Below, in pieces: positions 52,740 through 52,815 of a DNA stretch of 52,815 nt; positions within the stretch are counted from its first letter, which is position 1; each line of letters begins with the position of its first letter. Location: positions 1 to 52,815 of the forward strand of contig CAYSEW010000020.1 in assembly GCA_964430245.1 (NCBI GenBank), given 5' to 3'. Both the position numbers and the translations under genes were made by a program. The stretch is from CAYSEW01 sp964430245. Lineage in GTDB: Bacteria; Bacteroidota; Bacteroidia; Flavobacteriales_D; Parvicellaceae. The notes below the pieces were generated by a model. That model did not search any database and was not told the DNA's origin. It worked only from the letters and a program-made list of their open reading frames with translations.

Positions 52740-52815
52740 AATTAATATTTATTTAAGATTTATAAAATTAAATATATAAAAAGAAAGTCGTAATAAAGAA
52801 ATTATCTATAATTAA

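Overview
The window is AT-rich DNA from a Bacteroidota genome, most likely a marine member of the Flavobacteriales. The evidence is a type IX secretion (T9SS) C-terminal signal, an XrtF/PID-CTERM exosortase module, Bacteroidota-type -7 promoter boxes (TAnnTTTG), no visible Shine-Dalgarno sequences, and two typical housekeeping neighbourhoods: RSH - Fur - STAS - purA - OstA-like, and lptD divergent from amidase - MlaD - FeS proteins. No rRNA, tRNA, CRISPR array, insertion sequence or phage gene was seen.

Layout. 1-1861 (minus): an NMO/FabK-type flavoprotein followed by an M16 zinc protease cut by the window edge. 1932-3603 (plus): two outer-membrane beta-barrel genes. 3593-31684 (minus, about 28 kb): a surface-polysaccharide locus of 25 genes read from 31684 downwards. 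It begins with a BY-kinase/chain-length protein and a Wzm/Wzt ABC exporter. It continues with a sulfotransferase, two asparagine-synthase-like amidotransferases, a large T9SS-secreted protein, a five-gene activated-heptose-type sugar module, two NAD-dependent epimerases (one of them in that module), at least eight glycosyltransferases, two hexapeptide acyltransferases and an O-antigen ligase/polymerase-type membrane protein. No wza, Wzx flippase or initiating sugar-phosphate transferase is present. 31823-33131 (plus): divergent from the kinase, a 70-residue PID-CTERM substrate, the exosortase XrtF and a small membrane partner. 33160-43317 (plus): glyA, fumarylacetoacetase, RSH, a Fur-family regulator, a STAS protein, purA, an OstA-like protein and a GT39-like membrane glycosyltransferase. 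43314-48141 (minus): a conserved small protein, a CCG-domain FeS protein, a membrane dicluster FeS protein, an MlaD-like protein and a cell-wall amidase. 48157-51153 (plus): lptD and ridA. 51150-52739 (minus): an RluA-type pseudouridine synthase and three tandem TRL-like lipoproteins ending in a strong hairpin terminator.

How the parts fit. The locus appears to make a sulfated, acylated, possibly amidated and heptose-like-containing glycan, exported by an ABC transporter. The exosortase module sits back-to-back with the kinase gene across a 138-bp gap. This makes the exosortase, its tiny Gly/Pro/Cys-rich substrate and the glycan plausible partners in cell-surface assembly. That link is inferred from position and has not been shown. 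Other noteworthy points are two in-frame hexanucleotide repeats coding C-terminal (YG) and (ED) tails, -7 boxes 5-7 nt from start codons that imply leaderless mRNAs, several TTG starts at key genes, convergent genes sharing TTAA stop codons, and a Fur homologue without its usual zinc cysteines.
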